From the NCBI GenBank assembly GCA_019429185.1, contig JAHYJH010000003.1, forward strand, positions 18,465 to 82,464: a DNA stretch of 64,000 nucleotides. The letters are read 5' to 3'. Of this stretch, positions 18,137 to 27,807 are shown piece after piece. Made by a program: the position numbers and the translations under genes. Each line of letters opens with the position of its first letter. The stretch's first letter is position 1. Under the pieces are notes generated by a model that was not told where the DNA came from, searched no databases, and worked only from the letters and a program-made list of their open reading frames with translations. The DNA is from Vicingaceae bacterium. Its GTDB lineage: Bacteria; Bacteroidota; Bacteroidia; Flavobacteriales_E; Vicingaceae.

Positions 18137-19555
18137 TTATTGATGTAGGGATTGTGGGATTTTTTCTTCCTCAACTTCTCTTACCAACTGAGCCATCATT
18201 TCTGCTTCTATAACCAATTGTCCATTAACATACCCTTTGCCTTGCATGTGTACGATTCCTCTTCGTATTGGTGTAATTAATTCTAGTTTAAACACTAACG
18301 TATCTCCTGGTATTACTTTTCGTTTAAATTTAACTTTATCTATTTTCATAAAATAAGTTATATAATTTTCAGGATCAGGAAGATAGCTTAAAGCAAGTAT
18401 TCCTCCTACTTGAGCCATCGCCTCAACTTGTAATACTCCTGGCATGATAGGATTGTTGGGGAAATGACCTGTGAATTGTGGTTCGTTTAAGGTAATATTT
18501 TTTACTCCTACAATACTTGTTTCATCCATTTCTATAATCTTATCTACCAATAAGAATGGATATCGATGAGGTAATAATTTACTTATTTGATTGATGTCAT
18601 ATAAGGGTTCTTTTGTTAAATCAAAAGTCATCCCGCCCTTCTGTTGCTTTTTAATTTCTTGCTTAATCATTTTCGCAAAATCTGTATTTCCTTTATGACC
18701 TGGTCGAGCTGCTAAAATATGTCCTTTTATTGGTCTTCCAACTAATGCTAAATCACCTATAATGTCTAATAATTTATGTCGAGCTGGTTCGTTTTGAAAA
18801 TGTAGAGTCAAGTTATTTAATACACCTGCTTTATCCACTTTTATGTGTGGTTTTCCGAGTAAATCGGCTATTTCATTTAATTTTTCCTGTGGCAATGGAG
18901 TGTCCACCAAAACAATGGCATTATCTAAATCGCCACCTTTTATTAATCCATTTCTGGCTAATACTTCTAATTCTCTTAAAAAAACAAATGTTCTACATTT
19001 TGAAATTTGAGCCACAAATTCTCCAGAGTGATACATGTGCGCATGCTGTGTCCCTAAAATCACAGAATTATAATCAACCATTACCGTTAAACGAAACTCA
19101 TCTTGAGGAACGAGAAGCATTTCTGTTTGTCTTTCAGCATCTTCATAAGTCAAATTATTTGTTACTACAAAATATTCCTTATCTGCATTTTGCTCCACGA
19201 TTCCTACTTGTTGAATTGCAGCTACAAAAGAATAAGCACTTCCATCCATAATAGGAACTTCTGGACCGTCTAAATCAATAAGTGCATTATCTATTTCTAA
19301 ACCAAAAAGTGCTGCTAATATATGTTCTGTGGTGTGTACTTTAACTCCATTTATTCCTAAAGTGGTACTTCTTGATGTTTCAACTACCAAATTTGCATCT
19401 GCATTTATTACTGGTTGTCCTTCCACATCAACTCTTCTAAATTTAAACCCATGATTCTCTGGTGCTGGATGCACCGTTAATGTTGCTTTTGCTCCTGTAT
19501 GTAATCCTACTCCAACAACAGAAAATGAGTTTTTTAATGTTTGTTGTTTTGCCAT
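18137..19555 (-). CDS. lpxC-fabZ: Bifunctional LpxC deacetylase / FabZ dehydratase
   Basis: A fusion usual in Bacteroidota, 472 residues. Residues about 1-310 are LpxC, the zinc-dependent UDP-3-O-acyl-GlcNAc deacetylase that commits to lipid A synthesis: HTTEHILAALFGLEIDNALIDLDGPEVP and HKLLDIIGDLALVGRPIKGH carry the zinc ligands. Residues about 320-472 are FabZ, the 3-hydroxyacyl-ACP dehydratase: LLPHRYPFLLVDKI, FTGHFPNNPIMPGVLQVEAMAQ with the catalytic His and Glu. Fusion balances the draw of 3-hydroxyacyl-ACP between lipid A and fatty acid synthesis. Confidence 0.97.
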   Translation of the reverse strand: MAKQQTLKNSFSVVGVGLHTGAKATLTVHPAPENHGFKFRRVDVEGQPVINADANLVVETSRSTTLGINGVKVHTTEHILAALFGLEIDNALIDLDGPEVPIMDGSAYSFVAAIQQVGIVEQNADKEYFVVTNNLTYEDAERQTEMLLVPQDEFRLTVMVDYNSVILGTQHAHMYHSGEFVAQISKCRTFVFLRELEVLARNGLIKGGDLDNAIVLVDTPLPQEKLNEIADLLGKPHIKVDKAGVLNNLTLHFQNEPARHKLLDIIGDLALVGRPIKGHILAARPGHKGNTDFAKMIKQEIKKQQKGGMTFDLTKEPLYDINQISKLLPHRYPFLLVDKIIEMDETSIVGVKNITLNEPQFTGHFPNNPIMPGVLQVEAMAQVGGILALSYLPDPENYITYFMKIDKVKFKRKVIPGDTLVFKLELITPIRRGIVHMQGKGYVNGQLVIEAEMMAQLVREVEEEKIPQSLHQ

Positions 19556-19659
19556 ATTTTTATTATTGAGTTTGTAAGTTTTTAAGGTGGGTGTTTGAGG
19601 TTGGAAATTTACTAACTACCAACAACAGTGGGACATATCCCATTGCTAACTACTAATCT

Positions 19660-20685
19660 CTATTTTCCCTTTTCTATTTTATCTAATCGTTCAAGTATTT
19701 CGGGCAATTTTTTGAATCCTACATAAGCCCGTTTATAATCTCCTATATAAAAAGCTGGAGAGCCTTGCACCACTAATCCTTCTTTTTTAATATTTGCACC
19801 TATTCCTGATTGAGCTGCTATTTTCACTCCATCAGCTATTGTTAAATGTCCTGCAACTCCTACTTGACCTCCCATCATACAATTTTTGCCAATTTTTGCT
19901 GATCCAGCTATTCCAACCTGACCTGCAATTGCCGAATTTTCTCCAATTACTACATTATGTGCTATTTGTACTAAGTTATCAATTTTAACACCTTTTTTAA
20001 TAACTGTTGAGCCCATTGTAGCTCTATCTATTACTGTGTTCCCTCCTATTTCGACATCATCTTCAATAACTACATTACCTATTTGAGGAACTTTGTTATA
20101 TACATTATTTTCGTCTGGCACAAAACCAAAACCATCCGAACCGATTACTACGCCAGCATGAAAAATACAATTTTTACCTACAACAGTTTCATCCATCAAT
20201 TTAACACCTGAAAAAAAAGTACTATTATCTCCTATTGTTGTATTATCTCCAACATACGTATTTGGGTAAATTTTCACATTATCCCCAATTTTTACATTTT
20301 CTCCAATATAAGCAAATGCTCCTACATAACAATCCTTTCCTAATTTTGCTGATTCAGCAATAAATGAAGGTTGTTCTATTCCTGTTTTGTTGTTTTTATA
20401 TTGATTATACGTTTTTAATAACTTTGCAAAACACTCATAAGCATTTTCTACTTTAATAAGTGTGCAGGTTGCTTTAACAGGTTTATCTGGAATAAAATCT
20501 TTATTAATAATTACTATTGAGGCATCGGTTGAGTAAAGATGAGACTCATAGGCTAAATTTGCTAAAAATGAAACTGCATTTGCTTCTCCATCTTCAATTT
20601 TACATACCTTATTTACGGTAACATCTGGATTACCCACTATTTCTCCGTTAAGTATGCCTGCTATTTGTTGTGCTGAAAATTCCAT
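19660..20685 (-). CDS. lpxD: UDP-3-O-acylglucosamine N-acyltransferase
   Basis: Third step of lipid A synthesis: adds the N-linked 3-hydroxyacyl chain. It has 341 residues from ATG 20685 ([18 protein letters not shown], the usual family N-terminus). An ATG 24 bases upstream is in frame but adds MKPLLLVF, which is not family-like. The N-terminal uridine-binding domain ([16 protein letters not shown]) is followed by a left-handed beta-helix. The catalytic-His segment is [31 protein letters not shown]. It is first in the lpx row. Confidence 0.96.
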   Translation of the reverse strand: MEFSAQQIAGILNGEIVGNPDVTVNKVCKIEDGEANAVSFLANLAYESHLYSTDASIVIINKDFIPDKPVKATCTLIKVENAYECFAKLLKTYNQYKNNKTGIEQPSFIAESAKLGKDCYVGAFAYIGENVKIGDNVKIYPNTYVGDNTTIGDNSTFFSGVKLMDETVVGKNCIFHAGVVIGSDGFGFVPDENNVYNKVPQIGNVVIEDDVEIGGNTVIDRATMGSTVIKKGVKIDNLVQIAHNVVIGENSAIAGQVGIAGSAKIGKNCMMGGQVGVAGHLTIADGVKIAAQSGIGANIKKEGLVVQGSPAFYIGDYKRAYVGFKKLPEILERLDKIEKGK

Positions 20686-20792
20686 AAAAACCAAAAGTAA
20701 GGGTTTCATCAGAATTTTACTAATTTTTATTTATAAGATTTAAAAAAAAATAGTAATGACTCTGTGATTCGTGTTTTATTAATTTTTTTTAA

Positions 20793-21464
20793 TCAATGGA
20801 TTGGTACTCCATTTATATCTGTGGTAAGTGCCAAGCTCATAAAATCAAAAAAAGGACGCATATTTTTATATGATGCATTCATTTTGTTTATTATGTCTGA
20901 ATCTAACACTTCTTCATCTGTAAATTTTTGAATAAGAATAAACTGTTTATAACGCAATAAATCAACCGCACTGTGTTCTTTATCAAATCCTTTCGGACAC
21001 GTTTTTAGTTGCTCTCCTTCAAAACTTAGATTTCCAATTTTGTTTTTTATGATGTTCCTAAATTCATCTTCGTAATTGGCAATTTCTTGTCGAATACGCA
21101 GCAAATCTTCTTTTTCTGGATTCCAAAAACCACCTGCAACAAAGCTATTACCTTGCTCTAAATGAAAATAATAACCACCTCTGAGTTGCTTGGTTGCTCT
21201 TGTAAAACTTCCCGACCACCACGTTTTGTAAGGTAATTTTTCTTTAGAAAACCGCACATCTCTGTAAATTCTAAAAAGGCTTTTTTTTCCTGAAAGTGTT
21301 TCAATGTTGTCGTGTTTCTTGGTTTCTTCCAACAATTTATCTGCAAAAGCAACAACAGTAGCAAGAGCCGTTTCATAGTCGGGTTTATTGACTTGAAACC
21401 AATCTCTGTTGTTGTTTTCTTTTAAATTAGTTAAAAAGTGGAAAACTGAGGAATTAAGTTGCAT
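20793..21464 (-). CDS. DUF2461 domain protein
   Basis: A 223-residue cytosolic protein of the DUF2461 (TIGR02453) family. The family phrases are FHFLTNLKENNNRDWFQVNKPDYE at the N-terminus, SLFRIYRDVRFSKEKLPYKTWW near residue 65, then YYFHLEQGNSFVAGGFWNPE. The biochemical function is not known. It is ten bases downstream of the aminotransferase gene on the same strand and probably co-transcribed with it. Confidence 0.9.
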   Translation of the reverse strand: MQLNSSVFHFLTNLKENNNRDWFQVNKPDYETALATVVAFADKLLEETKKHDNIETLSGKKSLFRIYRDVRFSKEKLPYKTWWSGSFTRATKQLRGGYYFHLEQGNSFVAGGFWNPEKEDLLRIRQEIANYEDEFRNIIKNKIGNLSFEGEQLKTCPKGFDKEHSAVDLLRYKQFILIQKFTDEEVLDSDIINKMNASYKNMRPFFDFMSLALTTDINGVPIH

Positions 21465-21474
21465 ACTAATAATT

Positions 21475-22761
21475 TTAAGAAAGTTTAGCCAACGCTTTTT
21501 CTAATTGTACAAACAATTCACTTATTTGGTTGGTATGAGCTGTTCCAACGGATAATCTGTACCAAGGCGAGTTTGTTGTTGTTCCGAAAGCATAAAATGG
21601 AACAATGGCTAATTTTGCTTCATTGAGTAAATAAGCAGTTACATCGGCAGTGGTTGCTAATAAATTGCCTTCGGCTGTAGTTTTTCCAATTAAATCAAAT
21701 TTAACTGTTAAATAAATAGCTGCTTGTGGCGGAATGGCATCAACATTATATCCGTTGGCTTTTAGGTTTTTCATCCCCTCATAAAAACCAACTAATCGTT
21801 TGTTTATTCTGTTTTTAAAAGTTGTGATGTATGCATCTACTGCTTTATCGTTTTTTAAGAATTTTGCTGTTGCTTCTTGCTCGGCTTTTGGCGACCAAGC
21901 ACCAACATGACTTAATATTGCCCGCATTTTATCAATTACTTTTTGTGGACCAAATGCCCAACCCACTCTAACGCCTGTTGCTGCAAACGATTTTGAAATT
22001 CCATCAACATAAATTGTATAATCTCGCATTTCAGGGAATAAAGAAACCGGATCAAAATGTTTTGTCTCTCCATGCGTTAACACCCAATATATTTGATCAA
22101 ACAACAAATAAAGCGGTTTTTCACTTACTCCTCTTTTTTTATTTTCCTCTAAAATAAGTTCACAAATTTCGCTCAATTTTTCTTTAGTAAAAGTTGTTCC
22201 TGTTGGATTTAACGGAGAGCAAAGTGCAATTAAATTGGCTTCCGAAATAAATGGCTTCAACTCTTCTGCTGTGGGCATAAAATCATTTTCGGGTTTGGTT
22301 TCTACAATAATTTGCTGAGCCGCAGCTAAATGACAATAATGATTGTTGTTCCATGATGGAACTGGAAAAAGTACTTTATCGTTTGCATCAATAATTGTTT
22401 GGTACAACGCATAAATTAATGGACGTGCTCCACCCGAAATTAAAATAGCATTAGCATCATAAACTAACTTTTGTTTTCGTTGTAAAAATCGGGCTACTTC
22501 TTTTCGTAGTGCTTCTACTCCATTTGCTGTTGGGTAGGTTGTTTCGCCATCATGGTAGGCTTGTATAATTTCATTTTTCAATTCTTCTGGGATAGGAAAG
22601 ATAGCAGAATCAAAATCGCCTATGGTAAGGTTATAAATTTTTTCACCTTGAGCTATTTTAGCCTTTACTTCAGTGGCTAATTTTATAATTTCCGAACCTA
22701 TTAAGTTTTCTGCCATCACAGATACTTGTTGGTTAGTTGGTTGTTTCAATGTTTGTTCCAT
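21475..22761 (-). CDS. PLP-dependent aminotransferase, class I/II
   Basis: A 428-residue fold-type I aminotransferase. Visible features: GGARPLIYALYQ (cofactor phosphate loop), PVPSWNNNHY, SPLNPTGTTF (substrate and PLP contact), LLFDQIYW with the pyridine-binding Asp, and YVDGISKSFAATGVRVGWAFGP with the Schiff-base Lys. Residues TYPTANGVEALRKEVARFLQR near the start are typical of aspartate/aromatic aminotransferase-like members. The amino acid substrate cannot be assigned from sequence. Confidence 0.92.
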   Translation of the reverse strand: MEQTLKQPTNQQVSVMAENLIGSEIIKLATEVKAKIAQGEKIYNLTIGDFDSAIFPIPEELKNEIIQAYHDGETTYPTANGVEALRKEVARFLQRKQKLVYDANAILISGGARPLIYALYQTIIDANDKVLFPVPSWNNNHYCHLAAAQQIIVETKPENDFMPTAEELKPFISEANLIALCSPLNPTGTTFTKEKLSEICELILEENKKRGVSEKPLYLLFDQIYWVLTHGETKHFDPVSLFPEMRDYTIYVDGISKSFAATGVRVGWAFGPQKVIDKMRAILSHVGAWSPKAEQEATAKFLKNDKAVDAYITTFKNRINKRLVGFYEGMKNLKANGYNVDAIPPQAAIYLTVKFDLIGKTTAEGNLLATTADVTAYLLNEAKLAIVPFYAFGTTTNSPWYRLSVGTAHTNQISELFVQLEKALAKLS

Positions 22762-22820
22762 TTTTATTACAGATTACATATTCTCACATCAATTTGTTTC
22801 CCACAGATTTTCATTCTCGC

Positions 22821-22929
22821 ATTTACACATTTCTTTTCCCGCAAACAACACAGATTACCGCAGATTTTTATTTTCAAAATTCTACATTTCCATATTCTCA
22901 CATCCACACATTTAAACATTCACACATTT
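22821..22929. repeat. Degenerate copy of the 105-bp intergenic repeat
   Basis: The segment with TTTCTTTTCCCGC, CGCAGATTTTTATTTTC, AAAATTCTACATTTCC and ATATTCTCACATCCACACAT repeats almost exactly at 23734-23940. The 22762-23107 gap holds this copy plus a short CCACAGAGAGGACACAGG tract; I see no gene in it. Confidence 0.7.
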
Positions 22930-23107
22930 TAAAAACCATTAAGAAGTTAAGGAACATTAAGGATTTACATATAACTCTTAACTTCCCAACTTCTAACTAC
23001 GTTTTTTCTCTACCACAGAGAGGACACAGGAACACGGAGTTTTTATACCTAACTTCTTATGCCTTATGCATAATTCCTAACTTTTATATCGCGCAACTTT
23101 TCTAAAT

Positions 23108-23635
23108 TTATTTCTTACTTTGTTTAAATCCTATTGGTTCTCTTGGTGTTTCCTGTTGTTTAATAAAGCGTTTTAAATAGTTAAAAATAAGTTCAATTTT
23201 TTCGTCTTGTCCTGTAACTTTTTTTCGTATTTCTTCCATTTCAAATAATAAATCTTTATGCATTTGAAACATTTCACGCATTTTAACAAAAACCTCTATT
23301 ATTTTAATACTCATTTGTATTGCTCTTCCACTCTTTAAAACATTAGCTAATTGTAAAACCCCATGTTCCGTAAATACGTAAGGTAAAGCACCACCTAAAT
23401 GTTGTTTTGATGGTATCGCATTTTGCGATACCATTCTATCTGCTTCATTTTCTGTTAATTGAAACATAAAATGTTGAGGAAATTTTTCTGAGTTTCTTTT
23501 TACTTGTTCGCGTAATCGGATAGCTTTAACATCATACAGTTCTGCTAAATCTCTATCTAACATTACTTTTTCGCCTCTAATTTCATAAATTTTACTCATC
23601 ACCGTTTCTTGTGGCAAGTTTATTTCTTCACTCAT
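23108..23635 (-). CDS. ORF6N domain DNA-binding protein
   Basis: A 175-residue protein of the ORF6N (KilA-N-related) family known from phage and plasmid DNA. The domain spans about residues 12-105: YEIRGEKVMLDRDLAELYDV, IRLREQVKRNSEKFP, FMFQLTENEADRMV and LPYVFTEHGVLQLANVL. A charged coiled-coil-like tail follows (FEMEEIRKKVTGQDEKIELIF). It stands alone between tracts of tandem repeats, suggesting past transfer. Its target is unknown. Confidence 0.88.
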   Translation of the reverse strand: MSEEINLPQETVMSKIYEIRGEKVMLDRDLAELYDVKAIRLREQVKRNSEKFPQHFMFQLTENEADRMVSQNAIPSKQHLGGALPYVFTEHGVLQLANVLKSGRAIQMSIKIIEVFVKMREMFQMHKDLLFEMEEIRKKVTGQDEKIELIFNYLKRFIKQQETPREPIGFKQSKK

Positions 23636-23733
23636 ATTATTTTTCTTTTCTCCAATTTTATCCTGAAGATTTAACTTCGTTGAGCTCGCAAGCTCGGTTC
23701 ACGGATTTTTTAATTTACACATTCTCACATCTA

Positions 23734-23940
23734 CACATTCTCACATTTCTTTTCCCGCAGATTACGCAGATTATCGCAGATTTTTATTTTCAAAATTCTA
23801 CATTTCCATATTCTCACATCCACACATTTACACATTCACACATTCTCACATTTCTTTTCCCGCAGATTACGCAGATTATCGCAGATTTTTATTTTCAAAA
23901 TTCTACATTTCCATATTCTCACATCCACACATTTACACAT
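23734..23940. repeat. Two tandem copies of a 105-bp repeat
   Basis: The block beginning ACACATTCTCACATTTC and containing CCCGCAGATTACGCAGATTA is present twice with a period of 105 bases (23734-23838, 23839-23940). It fills most of the 305-bp gap between the ORF6N and PfkB genes. Any reading frame through it is a low-complexity by-product. Confidence 0.85.
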
Positions 23941-24870
23941 CTACATATTTGCTAAACTAATATCAAACTGAACCAAATTTATGAATTTATGAACTCTATC
24001 TTCCAACTCTGTATTTGTTAAATGAACTAATCTTTCTGTTCCAAATTTTTCCACACAAAAAGAAGCCATGGCAGAACCATAAATTACTGCACGTTTCATG
24101 TTTGCAAAAGAAATATCACCTGTTTCGGCTAAATAGCCAATAAAACCGCCTGCAAAGGTATCTCCTGCTCCGGTTGGATCAAAAACATCTTCTAAAGGTA
24201 AGGCTGGTGCGAAAAATACATTTTCTCTATCAAACAATAATGCTCCATGTTCCCCCTTTTTTATGATTAAATATTGAGGTCCTAAAGCTAATATTTTTTG
24301 AGCTGCTTTTACTAATGAATATTCACCTGAAAGTTGTCGGGCTTCTTCATCGTTAATCGAAAGTACATCAACCATAGAAATGGCACTTTTTAATTCATCT
24401 AATGCAATGTCCATCCAAAAATTCATGGTATCCATCACAATTAATTTAGGACGTTTATGCAACCCATTTATTACTTTCTTTTGAATAGATGGAGCTAAGT
24501 TTCCCAACATCAAAAAATCACAATCTTGATAATTAGCTGGAATTTTTGGGTCGAAAGTTTCTAATACATTCAGCTCTGTGGCTAAGGTGTCTCTGGTATT
24601 CATATCATTGTGATATTTTCCTGACCAAAAAAATGTTTTTTCATTTTCTTTAATTTCCAATCCTTCTAAATCAACATTATGATTTTCGAGCATTTGCATT
24701 GCTTCTTTGGGAAAATCTCCTCCTACAACAGAAACGATATTGGTTTTTTTAACAAAATTTGAAGCAGAAAGGCTAATAAATGTTGCTGCTCCTCCAACTA
24801 TTTTATCTGTTTTCCCGAAAGGGGTTTCAATTGCATCAAAAGCAACTGTTCCTATAACTAATAAACTCAT
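23941..24870 (-). CDS. PfkB-family sugar/nucleoside kinase
   Basis: A 309-residue ribokinase-fold kinase. The N-terminal signature is VGGAATFISLSASNF and the C-terminal ATP/catalytic signature is FDPTGAGDTFAGGFIGYLAE, with the base Asp. LSINDEEARQLSGEYS is the usual domain linker segment. Substrates in this family include adenosine, ribose and fructose derivatives; the sequence alone does not decide. The stop codon overlaps the edge of the upstream repeat tract. Confidence 0.92.
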   Translation of the reverse strand: MSLLVIGTVAFDAIETPFGKTDKIVGGAATFISLSASNFVKKTNIVSVVGGDFPKEAMQMLENHNVDLEGLEIKENEKTFFWSGKYHNDMNTRDTLATELNVLETFDPKIPANYQDCDFLMLGNLAPSIQKKVINGLHKRPKLIVMDTMNFWMDIALDELKSAISMVDVLSINDEEARQLSGEYSLVKAAQKILALGPQYLIIKKGEHGALLFDRENVFFAPALPLEDVFDPTGAGDTFAGGFIGYLAETGDISFANMKRAVIYGSAMASFCVEKFGTERLVHLTNTELEDRVHKFINLVQFDISLANM

Positions 24871-24956
24871 TTTTTTATATTTTATAATTTGGTTGGTAAA
24901 ATTAATGTATTAAAGTTGAAGTTGTTTAAAGAAAAACCTATAAATTAAAAAATAAT

Positions 24957-25913
24957 TTAGTTGTATCTATATCTTGTTTTATTTTTTTCTCCAATTTTTT
25001 CAATTATACCATTTTCTAATGCAAATTTCAAATCACGACTTGCAGTCGCTGATGATATTTCTCTGAAATTTTTTAAGTATTCTTTTCGAGTAAAATAATC
25101 GTCTTTCACACATGGTTTAAATAAATCAATCCTATCGATATTTGTTAAGCTAACATTCTGAATAGTTAGTAATTCCTCCAGTGATTCAAGCATAATTTCA
25201 AGCATAAACTCGATGAATACCGTTGATTCCCCTGTGTTATCAGATTTGCCAAGTGATTCATAATAGTGTTCTTGTCTATTTTTTATTAAAGCCTCTATTG
25301 GTAAATATTCGAAAACAGGATATGCATTTTTTAAAATTAATGTTTGCCACAACCTTCCCATTCTGCCATTCCCATCAATAAAAGGATGGATAAATTCCAT
25401 TTCATAATGAAATACACAACTTTTTATTAAAATTAAATCATCGTCATTTTTTAAATAGTTAAACAAATCATTCATTAATGGTTTAAGCATTTCACTTGGA
25501 GGGGCAATATGTGCAATTTCAGTACCTTTAACAATTCCCACGGATTTACTTCTAAGTTTGCCCGCTGATTCTATAAGTCCGTTCATTAATATTTTATGTG
25601 CTTCACAAAACGAATTTAACTTATATGGATTCAATTTATCTATATAGTTATACACGGCAATTGCATTTTTAGCTTCCAAAATGTCTTTTTTAGGTCCAAC
25701 TACTTTTTTATTTTCAATGATTGCCGTTATTTGCTCAATTGTTAAGGTATTTCCTTCAATTTCAAGCGATGAATGAATCGTCTTTATTCTGTTTTTTTTT
25801 CTTAATTCTGTCGGGGGTTTATTTAAATGGGCAGCGTTTACCGCTCCAATTTTCTCCGAAATCGAAGCAATTAGTTTTAAAATCTTTCCTGTTATTTTGT
25901 ATGGTGGTTTCAT
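24957..25913 (-). CDS. Fic-family protein (class II, with winged-helix tail)
   Basis: Fic enzymes transfer AMP (or similar groups) to hydroxyl side chains of target proteins. The protein has 318 residues from ATG 25913; the frame continues upstream but there runs through a palindromic repeat. The inhibitory helix motif SSLEIEGN lies near residue 47 and fits (S/T)xxxE(G/N), so it should be autoinhibited. The catalytic loop is HPFIDGNGRMGRLW with His176. The C-terminus (SATASRDLKFALENGIIEKIG) is a winged-helix segment, so it may bind DNA, possibly its own promoter with the repeat at 26111. Confidence 0.93.
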   Translation of the reverse strand: MKPPYKITGKILKLIASISEKIGAVNAAHLNKPPTELRKKNRIKTIHSSLEIEGNTLTIEQITAIIENKKVVGPKKDILEAKNAIAVYNYIDKLNPYKLNSFCEAHKILMNGLIESAGKLRSKSVGIVKGTEIAHIAPPSEMLKPLMNDLFNYLKNDDDLILIKSCVFHYEMEFIHPFIDGNGRMGRLWQTLILKNAYPVFEYLPIEALIKNRQEHYYESLGKSDNTGESTVFIEFMLEIMLESLEELLTIQNVSLTNIDRIDLFKPCVKDDYFTRKEYLKNFREISSATASRDLKFALENGIIEKIGEKNKTRYRYN

Positions 25914-25929
25914 GTGTTTATATTTATTA

Positions 25930-25995
25930 GCCCCCTCTTTCACACTTGCTCGCTCCAAAGTCCACTGGACTTTGTCCGCCCCCGAAGGGGGAGAA
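25930..25995. repeat. REP-like palindromic element upstream of fic
   Basis: CAAAGTCCA (25956-25964) pairs with TGGACTTTG (25966-25974), and CCCCC (25979-25983) pairs with GGGGG (25987-25991). This G+C-rich block sits between the fic start and its probable promoter. The remainder of the 25914-26247 gap holds the promoter and operator-like repeats listed separately. Confidence 0.6.
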
Positions 25996-26110
25996 TTTCC
26001 ATCACACAGAGCCAATAATCATCCGCCTGTGTGTCAATTTTGCCTTAACATGGATGTTTCATCTGTTTGTTAAATTATTTAACATGGCTCGTTTCATTCT
26101 ATTAGTTAAT

Positions 26111-26132
26111 GATAGTATCATTTGATAGTATC
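26111..26132. promoter_or_regulatory. Operator-like pair of GATAGTATC sites at the fic promoter
   Basis: GATAGTATC occurs at 26111-26119 and again at 26124-26132. Each is a palindrome around a central base, and they are spaced 13 bases apart. They overlap or directly follow the -7 box on the minus strand, a normal place for a repressor site. The regulator is unknown; the winged-helix tail of Fic is one candidate. Confidence 0.5.
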
Positions 26133-26139
26133 AAAGGTA
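26132..26139 (-). promoter_or_regulatory. Probable -7 box for fic
   Basis: On the minus strand the bases read TACCTTTG, matching TAnnTTTG. Transcription would start inside the GATAGTATC pair and leave a leader of about 200 bases containing the palindromic repeat. Confidence 0.4.
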
Positions 26140-26247
26140 AAGAATTATTTTAATATATAGATCGTTTTTATTGATATTGTCAATATATTCAACACACATA
26201 GGTATCCAGAAAATAAGATGTAAAATAAAAATTATCAAGTTGTTCTT

Positions 26248-26862
26248 CTAAAAATCCACTTCGCCAATTCCTTGTCTTATAATTTCTGGTGTTTCGCCTG
26301 TACAATCTATTACTGTTGATGCTTCGTTGTTGCCAAAACCTCCATCTATTACTAAATCTACTTTGTTTTCATAGCGTTCGTGAATTAACTCTGGGTCGGT
26401 AGTGTATTCCAAAATTTCATCATCATCGTGCACCGATGTTGACAATAAAGGATTACCTAATTGATTAACAATTGTTCGGGCAATGTTATTATCTGGCACA
26501 CGAATACCAATGGTTTGTTTTTTAGATTGAAATAACTTTGGAATGTTTTTATTGGCATTTAAAATAAAGGTAAAAGGACCTGGCAAGGCTCTTTTCATCA
26601 TTTTATAAAGATTAGTTCCAAACTGAACGGTATATTCTGAAATGTTACTCAAATCATAGCATATCAACGAAAAATTGGCTTCTTCTAATTTTATTCCTTT
26701 GAGTTGTGCCATTTTTTCTACTGCTCTTCTGTTTGTCATATCGCAACCAATGGCATAAACCGAATCGGTAGGATACACAATTAAGCCGCCTTTTTTGAGT
26801 ACTTCAACGGCTTGTTGTATTCTTTTTTCGTCAGGGTTTTCGGGGTATATTTTTATAAGCAT
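26248..26862 (-). CDS. Sua5/YciO/YrdC-family protein
   Basis: A 204-residue protein of the family that includes threonylcarbamoyl-AMP synthase (TsaC/Sua5), the first step in tRNA t6A formation. Visible motifs: GGLIVYPTDSVYAIGCD, where the usual T(D/E)T-YG(L/I) region binds ATP and threonine, then RALPGPFTFIL, IGIRVPDN and LSTSVHDDDE. The length and the SVH motif resemble the YciO-type branch more than full Sua5, which has an extra domain. The role in t6A is therefore likely but not certain. Confidence 0.88.
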   Translation of the reverse strand: MLIKIYPENPDEKRIQQAVEVLKKGGLIVYPTDSVYAIGCDMTNRRAVEKMAQLKGIKLEEANFSLICYDLSNISEYTVQFGTNLYKMMKRALPGPFTFILNANKNIPKLFQSKKQTIGIRVPDNNIARTIVNQLGNPLLSTSVHDDDEILEYTTDPELIHERYENKVDLVIDGGFGNNEASTVIDCTGETPEIIRQGIGEVDF

Positions 26863-26964
26863 TTATTTTATAGATTACAGATTCTTCTCATTATTTTTTC
26901 CGCATATTTTGCAGATTAACGCAGATTTTAAATTAGTACATTTTCACATTGCTAAATTGCTACA

Positions 26965-27621
26965 TTATTTATTCCCTTTTGCGTGATCGGCTAAAAACTG
27001 AGCCAATCCGCTGTCGGTTAATGGGTGTTTTAATAATCCCATAATCGCACTTAATGGGCTGGTAACAACATCTGCTCCTATTTGAGCACATTGTAAAATA
27101 TGCATGGTATGACGAACAGATGCTGCTAATATTTGAGTTTCGTAGCCATAATTATCATAAATCATTCTTATCTCGGCAATTAAGTGAACTCCGTTGGTAG
27201 AAATATCATCTAATCGCCCAATAAATGGCGAAACATAGGTTGCTCCAGCTTTTGCTGCTAACAGTGCTTGTCCTGCCGAAAATATAAGCGTACAATTTGT
27301 CCTAATTCCTTTTGATGAGAAATATTTAATTGCTTTTATGCCTTCTTTGGTTACAGGTACTTTTACCACAATTTGAGGATGAAGTGAAGCTAAGAACTCA
27401 CCTTCTTTAATCATTCCTTCTAAATCGGTAGCGATTACTTCTGCACTCACATCTCCATCAACAATATCGCAAATGAATTTGTAATGTTTCATTATGTTGT
27501 CATAGCCCGATATTCCTTCTTTTGCCATTAACGATGGGTTGGTGGTTACACCATCTAAAATTCCCAAGTCTTGGGCTTCTTTAATTTGATCTAAGTTTGC
27601 TGTGTCTATAAAAAATTTCAT
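26965..27621 (-). CDS. fsa: Transaldolase-like fructose-6-phosphate aldolase
   Basis: A 218-residue short transaldolase family enzyme (TalC/FSA type). It begins [20 protein letters not shown], then [13 protein letters not shown]. The Schiff-base Lys lies in [15 protein letters not shown] near residue 86, and [31 protein letters not shown] completes the barrel. It either cleaves fructose-6-phosphate or acts as a short transaldolase in the pentose phosphate pathway; these are hard to separate by sequence. Confidence 0.93.
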   Translation of the reverse strand: MKFFIDTANLDQIKEAQDLGILDGVTTNPSLMAKEGISGYDNIMKHYKFICDIVDGDVSAEVIATDLEGMIKEGEFLASLHPQIVVKVPVTKEGIKAIKYFSSKGIRTNCTLIFSAGQALLAAKAGATYVSPFIGRLDDISTNGVHLIAEIRMIYDNYGYETQILAASVRHTMHILQCAQIGADVVTSPLSAIMGLLKHPLTDSGLAQFLADHAKGNK

Positions 27622-27712
27622 ATTATTTAGTTAAAAGTTTGTATTATTTTTTGATTTTTTGATTTTGGATTATATGGAATTATTTTTCTTGTCATTTTTA
27701 TATATTTTATCC

Positions 27713-27796
27713 CCGCTACCCCCGACCCCTAAAGGGGAGGTCTTACGCTACAACCACTACCACGTGAGTAGGTTCCCTTTAGGGATTAAGGGTGTG
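27713..27796. repeat. 84-bp direct repeat, left copy
   Basis: Identical over 84 bases to 28267-28350. It starts CCGCTACCCCCGACCCC and ends GGGATTAAGGGTGTG, with internal hairpins CCCCTAAAGGGG and CCCTTTAGGG. The pair brackets the DUF559 gene. Confidence 0.9.
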
Positions 27797-27807
27797 TGCG
27801 AAGGTTT

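Noticed and set aside
23611..23955. 114-codon plus-strand frame rich in Phe, His and Ser
   Set aside because: It is a translation of the 105-bp tandem repeats and shows the same phrase twice.
25914..26015. N-terminal extension of Fic (MALCDGNSPPSG...)
   Set aside because: It is encoded by the palindromic repeat, while MKPPYKITGKIL at 25913 fits the start of the Fic fold.
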